Source: Succinivibrionaceae bacterium
GTDB lineage: Bacteria > Pseudomonadota > Gammaproteobacteria > Enterobacterales > Succinivibrionaceae
Length of the DNA: 64,000 nt
Assembly (NCBI GenBank): GCA_019420905.1
Contig: JAHZGH010000009.1
Span: forward strand, 299,813 to 363,812
Direction of reading: 5' to 3'
Shown: one piece after another, positions 23,662-33,164 of the stretch
How positions within the stretch are numbered: the stretch's first letter is position 1
How the letters are laid out: each line of letters begins with the position of its first letter
Notes under the pieces: generated by a model
Seen by the model: the letters and a program-made list of their open reading frames with translations, nothing else
The model's database searches: none
Told to the model about the DNA's origin: nothing
Made by a program: the position numbers and the translations under genes

Positions 23662-25704
23662 ATGAGCGAAACTAAAACAATGCTCGTGACTAATGCCCTG
23701 CCATATGCAAATGGACCTGTGCATTTAGGTCATATGCTAGAGCATATCCAATCTGATATTTATGTACGTTTCCAAAGATCTTTAGGTAATACTGTTTATT
23801 ATGTCTGCGGTGACGATTGTCATGGTACCCCAGTAATGATTAAGGCTGGCCAATTAGGTATTACTCCTGAGGAAATGATTCAAAAAGCTTGGGAGTCTCA
23901 TTATGCAGACCTTAAAGGTTTCTTAGTAAGTTACGACAATTACTACAGAACACATTCTCCCGAAAATCAGGAAATTTCCGCTATGATGTATAAAGAAGCC
24001 CAGAAAAACGGCTTTATCATCACCAAGCAAATTTCCCAGCTTTATGATCCGCAGAAAAATATGTTCTTGCCAGATCGTTTTGTTAAAGGCACTTGTCCTA
24101 AATGCGGAGCTAAGGATCAGTATGGCGATAATTGTGAGGTTTGCGGAGCTACTTATAATCCTACCGATCTTAAAGATGCCTACTCTACAGTATCCGGAGC
24201 AACTCCTGTATTAAAAGACTCTCTGCACTACTTCTTTGATCTTCCTAAAGCTGGAGATTTCCTGCATGACTTTATCCGCAATCGCGGAGTCATACCTACT
24301 GAAATGGCCAATAAGCTAGAGGAATGGTTTACCCAAGGACTCAAACCTTGGGATATCTCCAGAGATGCACCTTATTTCGGCTTTAAGATCCCTGGAACTG
24401 AAGATAAATACTTCTATGTTTGGATGGATGCGCCTATAGGCTACTTTGCTTCCTTAAAAAATTACTGCGATAACCACGGCTTGAATTTTGAAGATTTTAT
24501 CAAGAGTGACTCTAAGATCGAGATGAGTCATTTTATCGGAAAGGATATTCTCTATTTCCATTCATTATTCTGGCCTGCTACATTGCATGCAGCTAATCTG
24601 CGTCTGCCTAACCATATCTTTGTCCATGGTTATGTAACAGTTAACGGCGCTAAGATGTCTAAGTCAAAAGGTACCTTTATCAAGGCCTCTACATTCTTGA
24701 AATTCTTAAAGCCTGAAACTTTACGCTATTATTTTGCATCAAAGATGAATTCATCTGCCGTAGATTTAGATTTAGCTTTAGATGATTTTGTAGCTAAGGT
24801 TAATTCCGATATTGTGGGTAAGGTTGTAAACCTAGCCTCACGTACAGCAGGCTTTATTACCAAGCGTTTTGACGGCAAATTGTCTTCTAAGCCTTATAAT
24901 GAAGAGATCTTAAAGCGCATTGGCCAAATCAAAGCTGACATTATCAAAAACTTTGACAGCTTAAATTATGCAGAGGCTATTCGCATCATTATGTCTTTTG
25001 CTGATGAGGCTAACCGATATATTGATAAGGAAGCACCTTGGGTTTTAGCTAAGAGCGAAGGTCAGGAACAGAAACTTCATGAAGTTTGTTCAGACGGCAT
25101 CAACCTCTTCCGTGCGCTTATTACTTTCTTAAAGCCAGTTTTGCCTGAGGTTGCTGAGCATTCTGCTGAATTTTTAAATGACGATCTCCTGTTATCTGAA
25201 GTTGAAAAACCACTTTTAGAACATAAGATCAATAAATTTAAACCATTATTCTCTCGTATTGAGACTGCTGATATTGAAAAGATGATTGCAGCTTCTAAGG
25301 AAGATTTAAAAGAGGCTAATAAATCTAAAAATGAAGCTAAGACTGATAAGAGCAGTGAATTTGAACCTTTAGCAGATGAAATCACTATTGATGATTTTGC
25401 AAAGGTTGATCTACGCGTAGGCCAAATCATTGAAGCTAGTGAAATACCTGAAGCCCGCAAGCTTTTAAAGCTCACTGTTGATTTGGGATTCCAGAAGCGT
25501 CAGGTTTTTGCTGGCATTAAAGCAGCATATAAAGATCCTAGTGCCTTAATTGGCCGTAAAGTCATTCTTGTTGCTAACCTAAAGCCGCGTCAGATGAAAT
25601 TCGGTTTGTCTGAAGGCATGGTGACTGCAGCTGGTCCTGGCGGCGAACAGGTATTCCTACTAGGTGTTGATGACGGCGCTAAAGTAGGTGATCGTATTCA
25701 CTAA
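23662..25704 (+). CDS. metG: methionyl-tRNA synthetase
   Basis: Charges tRNA-Met. 680 residues, dimeric MetRS with class I HIGH motif as PVHLGHM, two-knuckle zinc site CPKC...CEVC, WMDAPIGYFAS, the signature AKMSKSKGTF, an anticodon-binding helical domain (~390-540), a lysine/glutamate-rich linker and a C-terminal tRNA-binding EMAP/Trbp111-like domain (ITIDDFAKVDLRVGQI to the end). Length and order equal E. coli MetG. Strong terminator follows. Confidence 0.97.
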   Translation: MSETKTMLVTNALPYANGPVHLGHMLEHIQSDIYVRFQRSLGNTVYYVCGDDCHGTPVMIKAGQLGITPEEMIQKAWESHYADLKGFLVSYDNYYRTHSPENQEISAMMYKEAQKNGFIITKQISQLYDPQKNMFLPDRFVKGTCPKCGAKDQYGDNCEVCGATYNPTDLKDAYSTVSGATPVLKDSLHYFFDLPKAGDFLHDFIRNRGVIPTEMANKLEEWFTQGLKPWDISRDAPYFGFKIPGTEDKYFYVWMDAPIGYFASLKNYCDNHGLNFEDFIKSDSKIEMSHFIGKDILYFHSLFWPATLHAANLRLPNHIFVHGYVTVNGAKMSKSKGTFIKASTFLKFLKPETLRYYFASKMNSSAVDLDLALDDFVAKVNSDIVGKVVNLASRTAGFITKRFDGKLSSKPYNEEILKRIGQIKADIIKNFDSLNYAEAIRIIMSFADEANRYIDKEAPWVLAKSEGQEQKLHEVCSDGINLFRALITFLKPVLPEVAEHSAEFLNDDLLLSEVEKPLLEHKINKFKPLFSRIETADIEKMIAASKEDLKEANKSKNEAKTDKSSEFEPLADEITIDDFAKVDLRVGQIIEASEIPEARKLLKLTVDLGFQKRQVFAGIKAAYKDPSALIGRKVILVANLKPRQMKFGLSEGMVTAAGPGGEQVFLLGVDDGAKVGDRIH

Positions 25705-25713
25705 TATCTAAAA

Positions 25714-25745
25714 AAAGAAGCCCTCTACCAGGGCTTCTTTTTTTA
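25714..25745 (+). terminator. intrinsic terminator after metG
   Basis: AAAGAAGCCCT (25714-25724) pairs exactly with AGGGCTTCTTT (25730-25740), 5-base loop, then a T run. Confidence 0.95.
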
Positions 25746-25866
25746 TCTCTCTATTCTATCCCTTCAGCTAAAGGCTATATCTAAAAAGCTTTTTTCTTAG
25801 CTTGTTTTATATTTTCTAAAATACTAAAATAGCGGCCGTTTTGCAGATTTAAATTTTAGGGGTTAT

Positions 25867-27234
25867 ATGTTAACGCGTAGTTTTGTCTCTGAAATTCGCC
25901 GCATGTTGAAACTCTTTTGGCCAATTATCCTTGGACAATTAGCTGTAAACTCGATGTCTGTCGTCGATACAGTTATGGCTGGTATGGCAGGACCATTGCA
26001 ATTATCTGGCGTAGCTATCGGTGCAAGCTTCTTTTACCCTGTACTTTTTACCATGGTAGGCTTGTCCTTAGCTATTCAGCCAATAATCTCACATCTCTTA
26101 GGAAGTGGCAAGAAGCAGGACGTGAGCCGACAAATGCATCAGATCACTATTACGTCAATGGTGATCTCTATTTTCATGGCTATTTTTCTCTCGCAATTAC
26201 ACTTAGTTTATAACTTCATTCCTGCCGATCCGGAAATGATCAGAGTGGCTACAGGTTACCTATATGCACTCTCTCTAGGTATTCCGGTAATGGTATTTTA
26301 TAATGTACTGCGAGCTTACTGCGAAGGCCTCGGCATTACTACACCAACGCTATGGTTTGGCTTTTTGCAATTAGCTTTAAATATTCCTTTAAATTATATT
26401 TTTATCTTTGGAAAATTTGGTGTACCTGCTTTAGGTGGTATTGGCTGCGGTGTTGCCACTACACTCACATCTTTAATTGCAACAATAGTATTCTTTATTT
26501 ACGTAGAGCTCTCACCTCGCTTTAAAGATGTACGCTTATTCCGTAAGCTATATGCCATAGATAAAATTTGCATTAAGCAATTTCTAAAATTAGGCATACC
26601 ATTAGCTTTAAGCTCCACAATGGAAGTTACCTGCTTTTCCTTAGCGGCTTTAATCTTAAGTCCTTTCGGTCCAATAGTAGTCTCAGCCCACTCCATTACC
26701 TTAAACATTTCAGGTATGCTCTTTATGCTTCCCCTCTCTGTCGCTATTGTAACTACTATTCGTGTCGGCTATTTTATGGGAAGTCATAACTTTGATAGAG
26801 CTATTCAGACAACAAAAGCTGGATTTTGTATTAATTTATTCTTTTACATAATCTCAGTTATTTTCCTTTTAAATTGTCGTCACTTTTTAGCAAACCTATA
26901 TACAGATAATGAAGAAATTATTAATATGGCGTCCTCGCTGCTGCTGATAAACTGTCTGTATCTTTTGCCAGATTCTATTCAAATGCTTTCCATTGGCGTT
27001 TTGCGCGGCTTTAAAGACAGTAAAACTATCTTCTTTGTGACTCTGGTTGCCTACTGGGTAATCGGCATGCCTTTAGGAGCATCCCTAGCTTGGGGAATTT
27101 TTACAGAAAAAATGCACGCTTACGGCATCTGGATTGGCTTCATCTGCGCCTTGTCAGTGGCAATGATAATCTATGTAATCAGACTTGCTGTTTTATTTAA
27201 AACTCGCAAATTACCTAAAGCCTTAAGAACTTAA
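25867..27234 (+). CDS. MATE-family multidrug exporter, NorM-like
   Basis: 455 residues, about 12 hydrophobic helices in two MatE halves. The opening ...LKLFWPIILGQLAVNSMSVVDTVMAGMAGPLQLSGVAIG follows NorM. ALGGIGCGVATT in the sixth helix and the second-half SIGVLRGFKDSKTIFFVTL are typical. NorM proteins use Na+ or H+ gradients to export cationic drugs and dyes. Single gene with its own terminator. Confidence 0.9.
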   Translation: MLTRSFVSEIRRMLKLFWPIILGQLAVNSMSVVDTVMAGMAGPLQLSGVAIGASFFYPVLFTMVGLSLAIQPIISHLLGSGKKQDVSRQMHQITITSMVISIFMAIFLSQLHLVYNFIPADPEMIRVATGYLYALSLGIPVMVFYNVLRAYCEGLGITTPTLWFGFLQLALNIPLNYIFIFGKFGVPALGGIGCGVATTLTSLIATIVFFIYVELSPRFKDVRLFRKLYAIDKICIKQFLKLGIPLALSSTMEVTCFSLAALILSPFGPIVVSAHSITLNISGMLFMLPLSVAIVTTIRVGYFMGSHNFDRAIQTTKAGFCINLFFYIISVIFLLNCRHFLANLYTDNEEIINMASSLLLINCLYLLPDSIQMLSIGVLRGFKDSKTIFFVTLVAYWVIGMPLGASLAWGIFTEKMHAYGIWIGFICALSVAMIIYVIRLAVLFKTRKLPKALRT

Positions 27235-27255
27235 ACTATCCTTATTAAAAACACT

Positions 27256-27289
27256 AAGCAGAAATTGTGATCAATTTCTGCTTTTTTCA
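27256..27289 (+). terminator. intrinsic terminator after the MATE gene
   Basis: AAGCAGAAATTG (27256-27267) and CAATTTCTGCTT (27272-27283), 4-base loop, then T residues. Confidence 0.92.
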
Positions 27290-27351
27290 TAAAAAATATA
27301 TTATATCTATAGAATAGATAAAAATATTTATCATATAAATTCTTTATTAAT

Positions 27352-27390
27352 CAATATATTGCAAAAAAAATATATTTTTCCAATATATTG
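27352..27390. promoter_or_regulatory. two CAATATATTG palindromes upstream of the IclR gene
   Basis: The 10-bp perfect palindrome CAATATATTG occurs at 27352-27361 and 27381-27390, the second in the context TTTTTCCAATATATTG. Related copies occur at 28281, 28371 and 28485 around the transporter promoter, so they probably bind the IclR protein encoded between them (inference). Confidence 0.55.
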
Positions 27391-27465
27391 TTATTATTTC
27401 CATTATAGAAAACTGATATTATATCTACTATATTAGAAATAAACAGTTTATAAAGTTTAAAGACA

Positions 27466-28227
27466 ATGGAAATGGAAAAATCAAAAGTACCAGCCCTATC
27501 TAGAGCTGCCAGCATATTAGATCTATTAGCTGATTATGGTCCTATGCCACGCTCTGAGCTTATAGCAAAATCCCAGATCCCTCATAGTTCAGGATACAAC
27601 ATCATAGATGAATTGATTAAATTAGGATTTCTGCGCCAGGACAGTGACGGAAAGATCAGATTATGGATGAAAATGATCTATTTAGGCGGCGCCGCTTCAA
27701 GAGCGCTAGATCTTAAAGATATAGTTCTACCTCCTCTCTTAAGTCTCCTTAACAGCTATGACTGCATTCATGTCCAGTTTGGCATGATTTACGGAGATAA
27801 GGCTTTCTATGTTTTGAAGCGCTCAAATAAAAAAGCTGCATTTCATGCTATGGCACGAGAAGGAATGGAAATGTCAATGGTTCAAGCAGGCTTAGGTAAA
27901 TTACTTCTTGCTTATCAGGATGAAGCTTATCGCGAGCGCTTACTGCCTCAGCTTGATTATCATGCAGTAACCCCTAATTCAATAACAACTCCTGATGATT
28001 TACGCAAAGAACTCGCTAAAATTCGCCTGCAAGGTTGGTCTTTAGGCAACGAAGAAGGTGAAAGTGGTTTTAGAAGTATTTCAGCCCCCGTATTCGATCG
28101 TGACCATAATCTTAAAGGAGGAATTTCTATAGTAGGGACAATATATAAATTTACAGATGAACTCCTGCCTCAAATTGCCGCTACCACCATTCAATGTGCT
28201 AACAGCATTTCTCAATCTCTGCTGTAA
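27466..28227 (+). CDS. IclR-family transcriptional regulator
   Basis: 253 residues: N-terminal winged helix-turn-helix (~10-65, PALSRAASILDLLADYG, HSSGYNIIDELIKLGFL) and IclR ligand-binding domain (~80-250, with GLGKLLLAY, EEGESGFRSISAPVFD and GGISIVGT). IclR proteins commonly regulate carbon-source genes next to them and bind a small organic acid or sugar acid. Directly upstream of a TRAP operon on the same strand, with shared palindromic motifs in both flanking regions, so it is the likely local regulator. Confidence 0.9.
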   Translation: MEMEKSKVPALSRAASILDLLADYGPMPRSELIAKSQIPHSSGYNIIDELIKLGFLRQDSDGKIRLWMKMIYLGGAASRALDLKDIVLPPLLSLLNSYDCIHVQFGMIYGDKAFYVLKRSNKKAAFHAMAREGMEMSMVQAGLGKLLLAYQDEAYRERLLPQLDYHAVTPNSITTPDDLRKELAKIRLQGWSLGNEEGESGFRSISAPVFDRDHNLKGGISIVGTIYKFTDELLPQIAATTIQCANSISQSLL

Positions 28228-28598
28228 TAATTTTTGCGATCTTCCCTAAATTTGAGAGAAGATCGCATAAAAGAAAATCATTTCCAATATATTATATATT
28301 TATAATATTTTTCTCTCTTACATAAAGACTTTAATAAAAATAAACTTATTTAGTATAAAAAATTACACATAATTCAATATATTATATATAAAAATATAGT
28401 TTGTATATCTTAAATAAAACTTATTGCCTTTAATTTTTTGAAACTATTTTTTTTCTTAAAAGGCTTATATATGCCCTTTATATTTTCCTATATATTGGAA
28501 TTATATTTTATTAAGTGGATTTTGTGACAAATGTCAGATAAAAAAAACAATAAATTGTCTAGACTTAAAACATCAAGAACAAACAAAAAGGAGTCCTC
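28228..28598. promoter_or_regulatory. 371-bp regulatory region before the TRAP operon with three operator-like palindromes
   Basis: A hairpin shortly after the IclR stop (GATCTTCCC... with ...GAGAAGATCGC) may terminate that gene. Then TTTCCAATATATTA at 28281-28294, AATTCAATATATTA at 28371-28384 and the near-palindrome TTCCTATATATTGGAA at 28485-28500 recur in the spacing expected for a multi-site repressor. The last lies ~100 bases before dctP. The rest is nearly pure A+T. Confidence 0.5.
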
Positions 28599-29579
28599 AT
28601 GAAGATTAATAAACTTACAGCTGCCGTTATTGCTGCTTCTTTAAGCATTGTTGCATTTAATGCTCAGGCTTTAGAACTAAAGGCTGGTCACTCTCATGTT
28701 GAAAATGAAGTTACAGATCTCTCCCTAAAAGAATTTGGAAAAAAATTGAATGAGCTTTCAGGAGGTGAGATCACTGTAACTGTTTATGCTAATTCACAAT
28801 TAGGTTCTGAACGTGAAATGGCAGAACAGGTATTAAATGGTGCTTTAGACATCAGTATGTGTGGCGGTCAGCAAATTGAAAACTTCTACTCCCCTTTTGC
28901 TGTAACTAATATTCCTTATCTTTTCCGTGATTACGATCATGTAAAAAAATTCATTAAATCAGATGCTGCTTATAAGTATCTCTTAGATGCTGCATATGAG
29001 AAAAACAGCGGCTTCATCGGATTATGGTTTGAAACCTGCGGTCCTCGCAGCTTCTATGCTAAAAAAGAAATTAATACCCCTGATGACTTAAAGGGACTTA
29101 AGATGCGTGTACCTGAGTCCCCAATGTCTATTGCCACTGTACAGCTTATGGGCGGCCAACCGACTCCTATGTCCTCCTCTGAAGTTTACTCTGCTCTGCA
29201 ACAATCCGTAATTGATGGAGCTGAGAATAATTTTGAGTTCTATGTACAGTCACGTCATTTTGAAGTTGCTCCTTACTGGTGTCAGGATATGCACTCCATG
29301 CCGCCTAATGTAATGATCATGTCTGCTTATACCTACGATAGTCTGACAGATCAGCAAAAACAATGGGTAAAAGAAGCTGCAGCTTATGCACGTGACTTCC
29401 AGATGGATTATTACGACAAGACCTTAAACGAACTATATGATAAAGCTGAAGAGCTTGGTATTCATTTAAATTACATCGATAACAAGCCTTTTGCTGAAAA
29501 AACATCATCTTTAATTAATGAGGAAATGAAAAAACCAGAAAGAGCTGAGGTTATCAAGGCTATTCAAAGCATTCAGTAA
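28599..29579 (+). CDS. TRAP transporter periplasmic solute-binding protein (DctP family)
   Basis: 326 residues, cleavable signal peptide ending near FNAQA-LELKAGH. DctP/TAXI-type fold: GGEITVTVYANSQLGSEREMAEQVLNGALDIS, then DDLKGLKMRVPESPM, whose Arg forms the salt bridge with the carboxylate of acid substrates in this family, and SALQQSVIDGAENNFEFY. The exact acid is unknown; sequence style suggests organic or sugar acids. First gene of the operon dctP-dctQ-dctM-HIT-ADH; AAGGAG precedes the ATG. A terminator after it likely keeps its level above that of the membrane subunits. Confidence 0.92.
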   Translation: MKINKLTAAVIAASLSIVAFNAQALELKAGHSHVENEVTDLSLKEFGKKLNELSGGEITVTVYANSQLGSEREMAEQVLNGALDISMCGGQQIENFYSPFAVTNIPYLFRDYDHVKKFIKSDAAYKYLLDAAYEKNSGFIGLWFETCGPRSFYAKKEINTPDDLKGLKMRVPESPMSIATVQLMGGQPTPMSSSEVYSALQQSVIDGAENNFEFYVQSRHFEVAPYWCQDMHSMPPNVMIMSAYTYDSLTDQQKQWVKEAAAYARDFQMDYYDKTLNELYDKAEELGIHLNYIDNKPFAEKTSSLINEEMKKPERAEVIKAIQSIQ

Positions 29580-29593
29580 TAGCCTTTAAAAAT

Positions 29594-29620
29594 ACCGAAG
29601 CCTAAATTAGGCTTCGGTTT
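29594..29620 (+). terminator. intercistronic terminator/attenuator between dctP and dctQ
   Basis: ACCGAAGCCTAA (29594-29605) is complementary to TTAGGCTTCGGT (29607-29618), followed by a T-rich stretch. Such hairpins after the binding-protein gene are common in transport operons. Confidence 0.85.
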
Positions 29621-29642
29621 ATTTTGCTTTAAGGAGTAAAAG

Positions 29643-30149
29643 ATGCTTAATATAATTACATGCATCAAATCTTTTTTAGATAAATTCTTATTCACGATAT
29701 GCATCGTCATCATGACGGTATTGGTAATTGACGTCTCCTGGCAGGTTTTGTCTCGCTATCTACTAGGCTCTCCAAGCTTATATACAGATGAATTAGCACG
29801 CTTTCTAATGGTATGGCTAACCTTCTTAGGCGGAGCATATATGTTTGGTTCCGATAGCCATCTTAGTGTTAATTCTTTACGTGACATGATGCCTGCAAAA
29901 ATGCAGAACGCTATTTTTGTATTTACCTATTTATTAATTGGCGCTTTTGCTATCTTAGTTATGATTATGGGCAGTCAACGCTTAATCTTGCGCACACTCT
30001 CTCAGCCTTCACCTTCATTAGGTGTCCCTATGGGTTATTTCTACTCCATTTTGCCCCTTAGCGCTGTTTTTATCATTATTTATATGCTCTTAAACTTAGG
30101 CGAAATGTTCTACAAGAGCAAGGCTGTAACTAAAAAGGAGCAAAAGTAA
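29643..30149 (+). CDS. TRAP transporter small membrane subunit (DctQ)
   Basis: 168 residues with four membrane helices, DctQ family: ...VIDVSWQVLSRYLLGSPSLYTDELARFLMVWLTFLGGAYMF and PSPSLGVPMGYFYSILPL. Forms the membrane complex with DctM. One base before dctM. Confidence 0.93.
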   Translation: MLNIITCIKSFLDKFLFTICIVIMTVLVIDVSWQVLSRYLLGSPSLYTDELARFLMVWLTFLGGAYMFGSDSHLSVNSLRDMMPAKMQNAIFVFTYLLIGAFAILVMIMGSQRLILRTLSQPSPSLGVPMGYFYSILPLSAVFIIIYMLLNLGEMFYKSKAVTKKEQK

Positions 30150-30150
30150 A

Positions 30151-31464
30151 ATGGATAATAATTTAGCCCTCTATCTTGTTCTGATTTTTGGTGTACTTAT
30201 CTCAATTGGTGTACCTATTGCGATTGCCATTGGTGTTTCTTCTCTTTCCATTATGTTGATGGCAATGCCATTTATGGTTGCCATTTCTACGGCCGGACAA
30301 AAGATGGTCAACGGTATAGATTCATTTAGTCTTCTTGCCGTACCATTGTTTATTATGGCTGGCAACATTATGAATCATGGAGGCATAGCCAGACGGCTTG
30401 TTGATTTTGCCTATCTCTTTGTTGGTAAAATTCCTGGTGCCGTTTCCCATGTAAATATTATTGCCAACATGCTTTTTGGCTCTGTATCAGGATCAGCTGT
30501 AGCCGCCGTTGCAGCTGTAGGTAAAACCCTACTTCCTGAAGCTGAAAAAACAGGCATGAACAAAGAGTTATTTTCAGCAGCTAATATTGCCTCGGGCCCT
30601 ACAGGACAAATCATTCCCCCAAGTAACGGCATGATTGTTTACTCTGTAGTTTCAGGAGGCACATCTATTGGAGCTTTATTCTTAGCAGGTTATCTCCCAG
30701 GTATTTTAATGGGCTTATGCTCAACCTTAGTTGTAGCTATTTATTTGAAACTGCATCCGTCTTGGGCTGGAAAAAACCAAGAGCATAAATATACCTTATC
30801 TCAGGTACTAACTGTAATCTGGCGTGCTTTACCTTCCCTTTTAATGATTGTAGTTGTTATCGGCGGTATTATTACCGGTATATACACTGCAACAGAAGCT
30901 GCATGCTCAGCCGTGGTATATGCTTTAATATTGTCTTTAATTTACAAACAAATTAACGCTAAGATTTTATTAGAAGTTGCTCGCGATACCATGAATATCA
31001 GCTGCATGGTTCTCTTCCTTATTGGTTGCTCTTCTGTAATGTCTTACGTCTTAGCTTATACACAAATTCCTAAGCTAATTGCTACATCCATGTTAAGCCT
31101 GACTGATAGTCCTTTCATGATTTTATTACTCATGAATATCATTCTGCTTATTGTTGGCATGTTCATGGACTTAACTCCAGCTGTATTAATCTTTACCCCA
31201 ATCTTCTTACCGATTGCTACCCAATTAGGTATGGATCCAGTACACTTTGGTATAATGATCCTATTCAATCTCTGCGTTGGTATTACTACCCCGCCTGTAG
31301 GAGCCGCACTCTTTGTCGGATGCTCTATTACTGGAGTCTCCATTGAAAGAGTAACCAAGATGCTTATTCCATTCTTCATTGCAACCATCGGTGGCTTAAT
31401 GATCGTTACCTATGTACCAGAGCTGTCATTAGCTATCCCTCGTTTAGCCGGTATGATTAATTAA
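30151..31464 (+). CDS. TRAP transporter large membrane subunit (DctM)
   Basis: 437 residues, about 12 helices, the sodium-coupled permease. Visible DctM landmarks: FSLLAVPLFIMAGNIMNHGGIARRLVDFA, SGSAVAAVAAVG, GPTGQIIPPSNGMIVYS, the MDLTPAVLIFTPIFLPI and VGITTPPVGAALFVG segments. Transports the ligand delivered by DctP. Confidence 0.95.
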   Translation: MDNNLALYLVLIFGVLISIGVPIAIAIGVSSLSIMLMAMPFMVAISTAGQKMVNGIDSFSLLAVPLFIMAGNIMNHGGIARRLVDFAYLFVGKIPGAVSHVNIIANMLFGSVSGSAVAAVAAVGKTLLPEAEKTGMNKELFSAANIASGPTGQIIPPSNGMIVYSVVSGGTSIGALFLAGYLPGILMGLCSTLVVAIYLKLHPSWAGKNQEHKYTLSQVLTVIWRALPSLLMIVVVIGGIITGIYTATEAACSAVVYALILSLIYKQINAKILLEVARDTMNISCMVLFLIGCSSVMSYVLAYTQIPKLIATSMLSLTDSPFMILLLMNIILLIVGMFMDLTPAVLIFTPIFLPIATQLGMDPVHFGIMILFNLCVGITTPPVGAALFVGCSITGVSIERVTKMLIPFFIATIGGLMIVTYVPELSLAIPRLAGMIN

Positions 31465-31478
31465 ATAAGGAGCACATA

Positions 31479-31907
31479 ATGTTAAAAGATGATAACTGCT
31501 TTTACTGCGAAGATGGTGAGAAACGTAAAAGCTTAATGATTGAAATTTGCAAATTTGAAAAATCTACTTTATATCTCAACCGTGATCAAAAACACTTAGG
31601 TCGCGTAGTTTTAAAATATCATGAGCACAAGACAGACCCGTCTGAGCTTACACCTGAGGAAAATCAAAAGTTTTTCAGTGAGCTTGCTTGTGTAGCTAAG
31701 GCAATTATGGAGCTGTTCCATCCAGATAAGATAAATTATGCCATTTATGGCGATGGAGTTCCGCATTTACATGTGCACATAGTACCTAAATATAAGGACG
31801 GACTACATTGGGGTGGACCTTTCTTAGATACTTGTGAGAAAAAATTATTAAGCGATAATGAATACGAAGAATTAATTGCCAAATTTAAACAAGCTTTAGG
31901 TAAATAA
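31479..31907 (+). CDS. HIT-family protein (nucleotide hydrolase/transferase superfamily)
   Basis: 142 residues; the histidine triad HLHVHIVPKYKDG is present, preceded by an N-terminal FYCE that may be half of a metal site. HIT proteins cleave nucleoside phosphoramidates or dinucleoside polyphosphates (Hint, Fhit types). Located 14 bases after dctM and 10 before the alcohol dehydrogenase, clearly in the operon. Why a HIT protein travels with a TRAP transporter and a dehydrogenase is not obvious from sequence. Confidence 0.9.
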   Translation: MLKDDNCFYCEDGEKRKSLMIEICKFEKSTLYLNRDQKHLGRVVLKYHEHKTDPSELTPEENQKFFSELACVAKAIMELFHPDKINYAIYGDGVPHLHVHIVPKYKDGLHWGGPFLDTCEKKLLSDNEYEELIAKFKQALGK

Positions 31908-31917
31908 GGATAAAAAA

Positions 31918-33105
31918 ATGCTGAACTTTAATTTTTATCGTCCGACTGATTTCTATTTTGGTAAGGGCCAGGAAAATAATTCCGGCGAAATCTGCAAAAA
32001 ATACGGCGGCACTAAGGTATTAGTGCACTTCGGCGGCGGCAGCGCAGTAAAGTCAGGCTTAATTGACCGTGTCTTAGCTTCAATTAAAAATGCCGGCCTA
32101 GAAGCAATTACTCTAGGCGGAGTGCAGCCTAATCCAATGTCTGACTTAGTTTATCAGGGAATTGAGCTTTGCCGCAAAGAAAAAGTAGACATGATTTTAG
32201 CTGTCGGCGGCGGTAGCGTTATTGACAGTGCTAAGGCTATCTCTCACGGTGTTAATTATGATGGGGATTTCTGGGATTTCTTTATTGGTAAGGCAACTCC
32301 GCAAAACTCATTACCAGTAGGCTCTGTTCTAACCATAGCTGCTGCTGGCTCTGAGGGCTCCAATAGCTGCGTAATTTCCCATTATATGGATGGTGTTTTA
32401 AAGAAGAAGGGCCTATCCAGCCAAAACAATGTTCCTAAGTTTGCCATCATGAATCCTGAGCTTACCGAAACATTGCCTCCTTTCCAGACAGCCTGCGGTG
32501 CCTGCGATATTATGTGCCACGTTATGGAGCGTTATTTCACTAATACTCGCGATGTCTTACTGACTGATGAATTGTGCGAAGCCGTACTGCGTACCGTAAA
32601 GGTTATGCTTCCGCGCGTTATGAAAAATCCTAAAGATTATGAAGCACGCGCTAATATAATGTGGGCTGGAACCTTAGCTCATAACAATACCTGCGGTGTT
32701 GACCGTGAACAGGATTGGGGAAGCCATCGTATTGAACATGAGCTCTCAGCTTTATATAACTGTGCTCACGGTGCAGGCTTAGCTGTTATAACTCCAGCAT
32801 GGATGGAAAATGTTTATAAGCATGACGTAATGCGCTTTGCCCGCTTCGCAGTAAATGTTTTCGGATGCCAAATGGATTATGAAGCCCCTGAAAATACTGC
32901 TTTAGCTGGTATTAAGGCTTTAAGAACACTCTGGGGAGAGGCTGGTCTTCCGCTGAATTTTGAACAATTAGGTGCTAAGCGCGAAGATATTCCTGTATTG
33001 CTTAAAAACTTAGGCGACAAAGATCATACCGAAGGCCATTTTGTAGTTTTACATATGGATGAAATTAAGAAGATTTTTGAGACCGCCGCAGATTATAAAG
33101 CCTAA
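31918..33105 (+). CDS. iron-containing alcohol dehydrogenase, YqhD/BdhA-like
   Basis: 395-residue group III dehydrogenase. N-terminal dinucleotide-binding part with FGGGSAVKSGLIDRV and GGGSVIDSAKAIS (NADP(H) preference is typical of the YqhD/Bdh branch); metal ligands in ACDIMCHVMERYF (Asp, His) and EHELSALYNCAHGAGLAV (two His). Reduces aldehydes to alcohols or the reverse. Last gene of the IclR-flanked TRAP operon, so it may act on the imported compound or its breakdown product (inference). Confidence 0.92.
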   Translation: MLNFNFYRPTDFYFGKGQENNSGEICKKYGGTKVLVHFGGGSAVKSGLIDRVLASIKNAGLEAITLGGVQPNPMSDLVYQGIELCRKEKVDMILAVGGGSVIDSAKAISHGVNYDGDFWDFFIGKATPQNSLPVGSVLTIAAAGSEGSNSCVISHYMDGVLKKKGLSSQNNVPKFAIMNPELTETLPPFQTACGACDIMCHVMERYFTNTRDVLLTDELCEAVLRTVKVMLPRVMKNPKDYEARANIMWAGTLAHNNTCGVDREQDWGSHRIEHELSALYNCAHGAGLAVITPAWMENVYKHDVMRFARFAVNVFGCQMDYEAPENTALAGIKALRTLWGEAGLPLNFEQLGAKREDIPVLLKNLGDKDHTEGHFVVLHMDEIKKIFETAADYKA

Positions 33106-33135
33106 ATAAATTTCTCTTCATAATAACTTGATTTT

Positions 33136-33164
33136 AAGCCTGAATTTTATTCAGGCTTTTTTTT
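33136..33164 (+). terminator. intrinsic terminator after the TRAP/ADH operon
   Basis: AAGCCTGAA (33136-33144)/TTCAGGCTT (33150-33158), loop TTTTA, then eight T residues. Confidence 0.95.
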
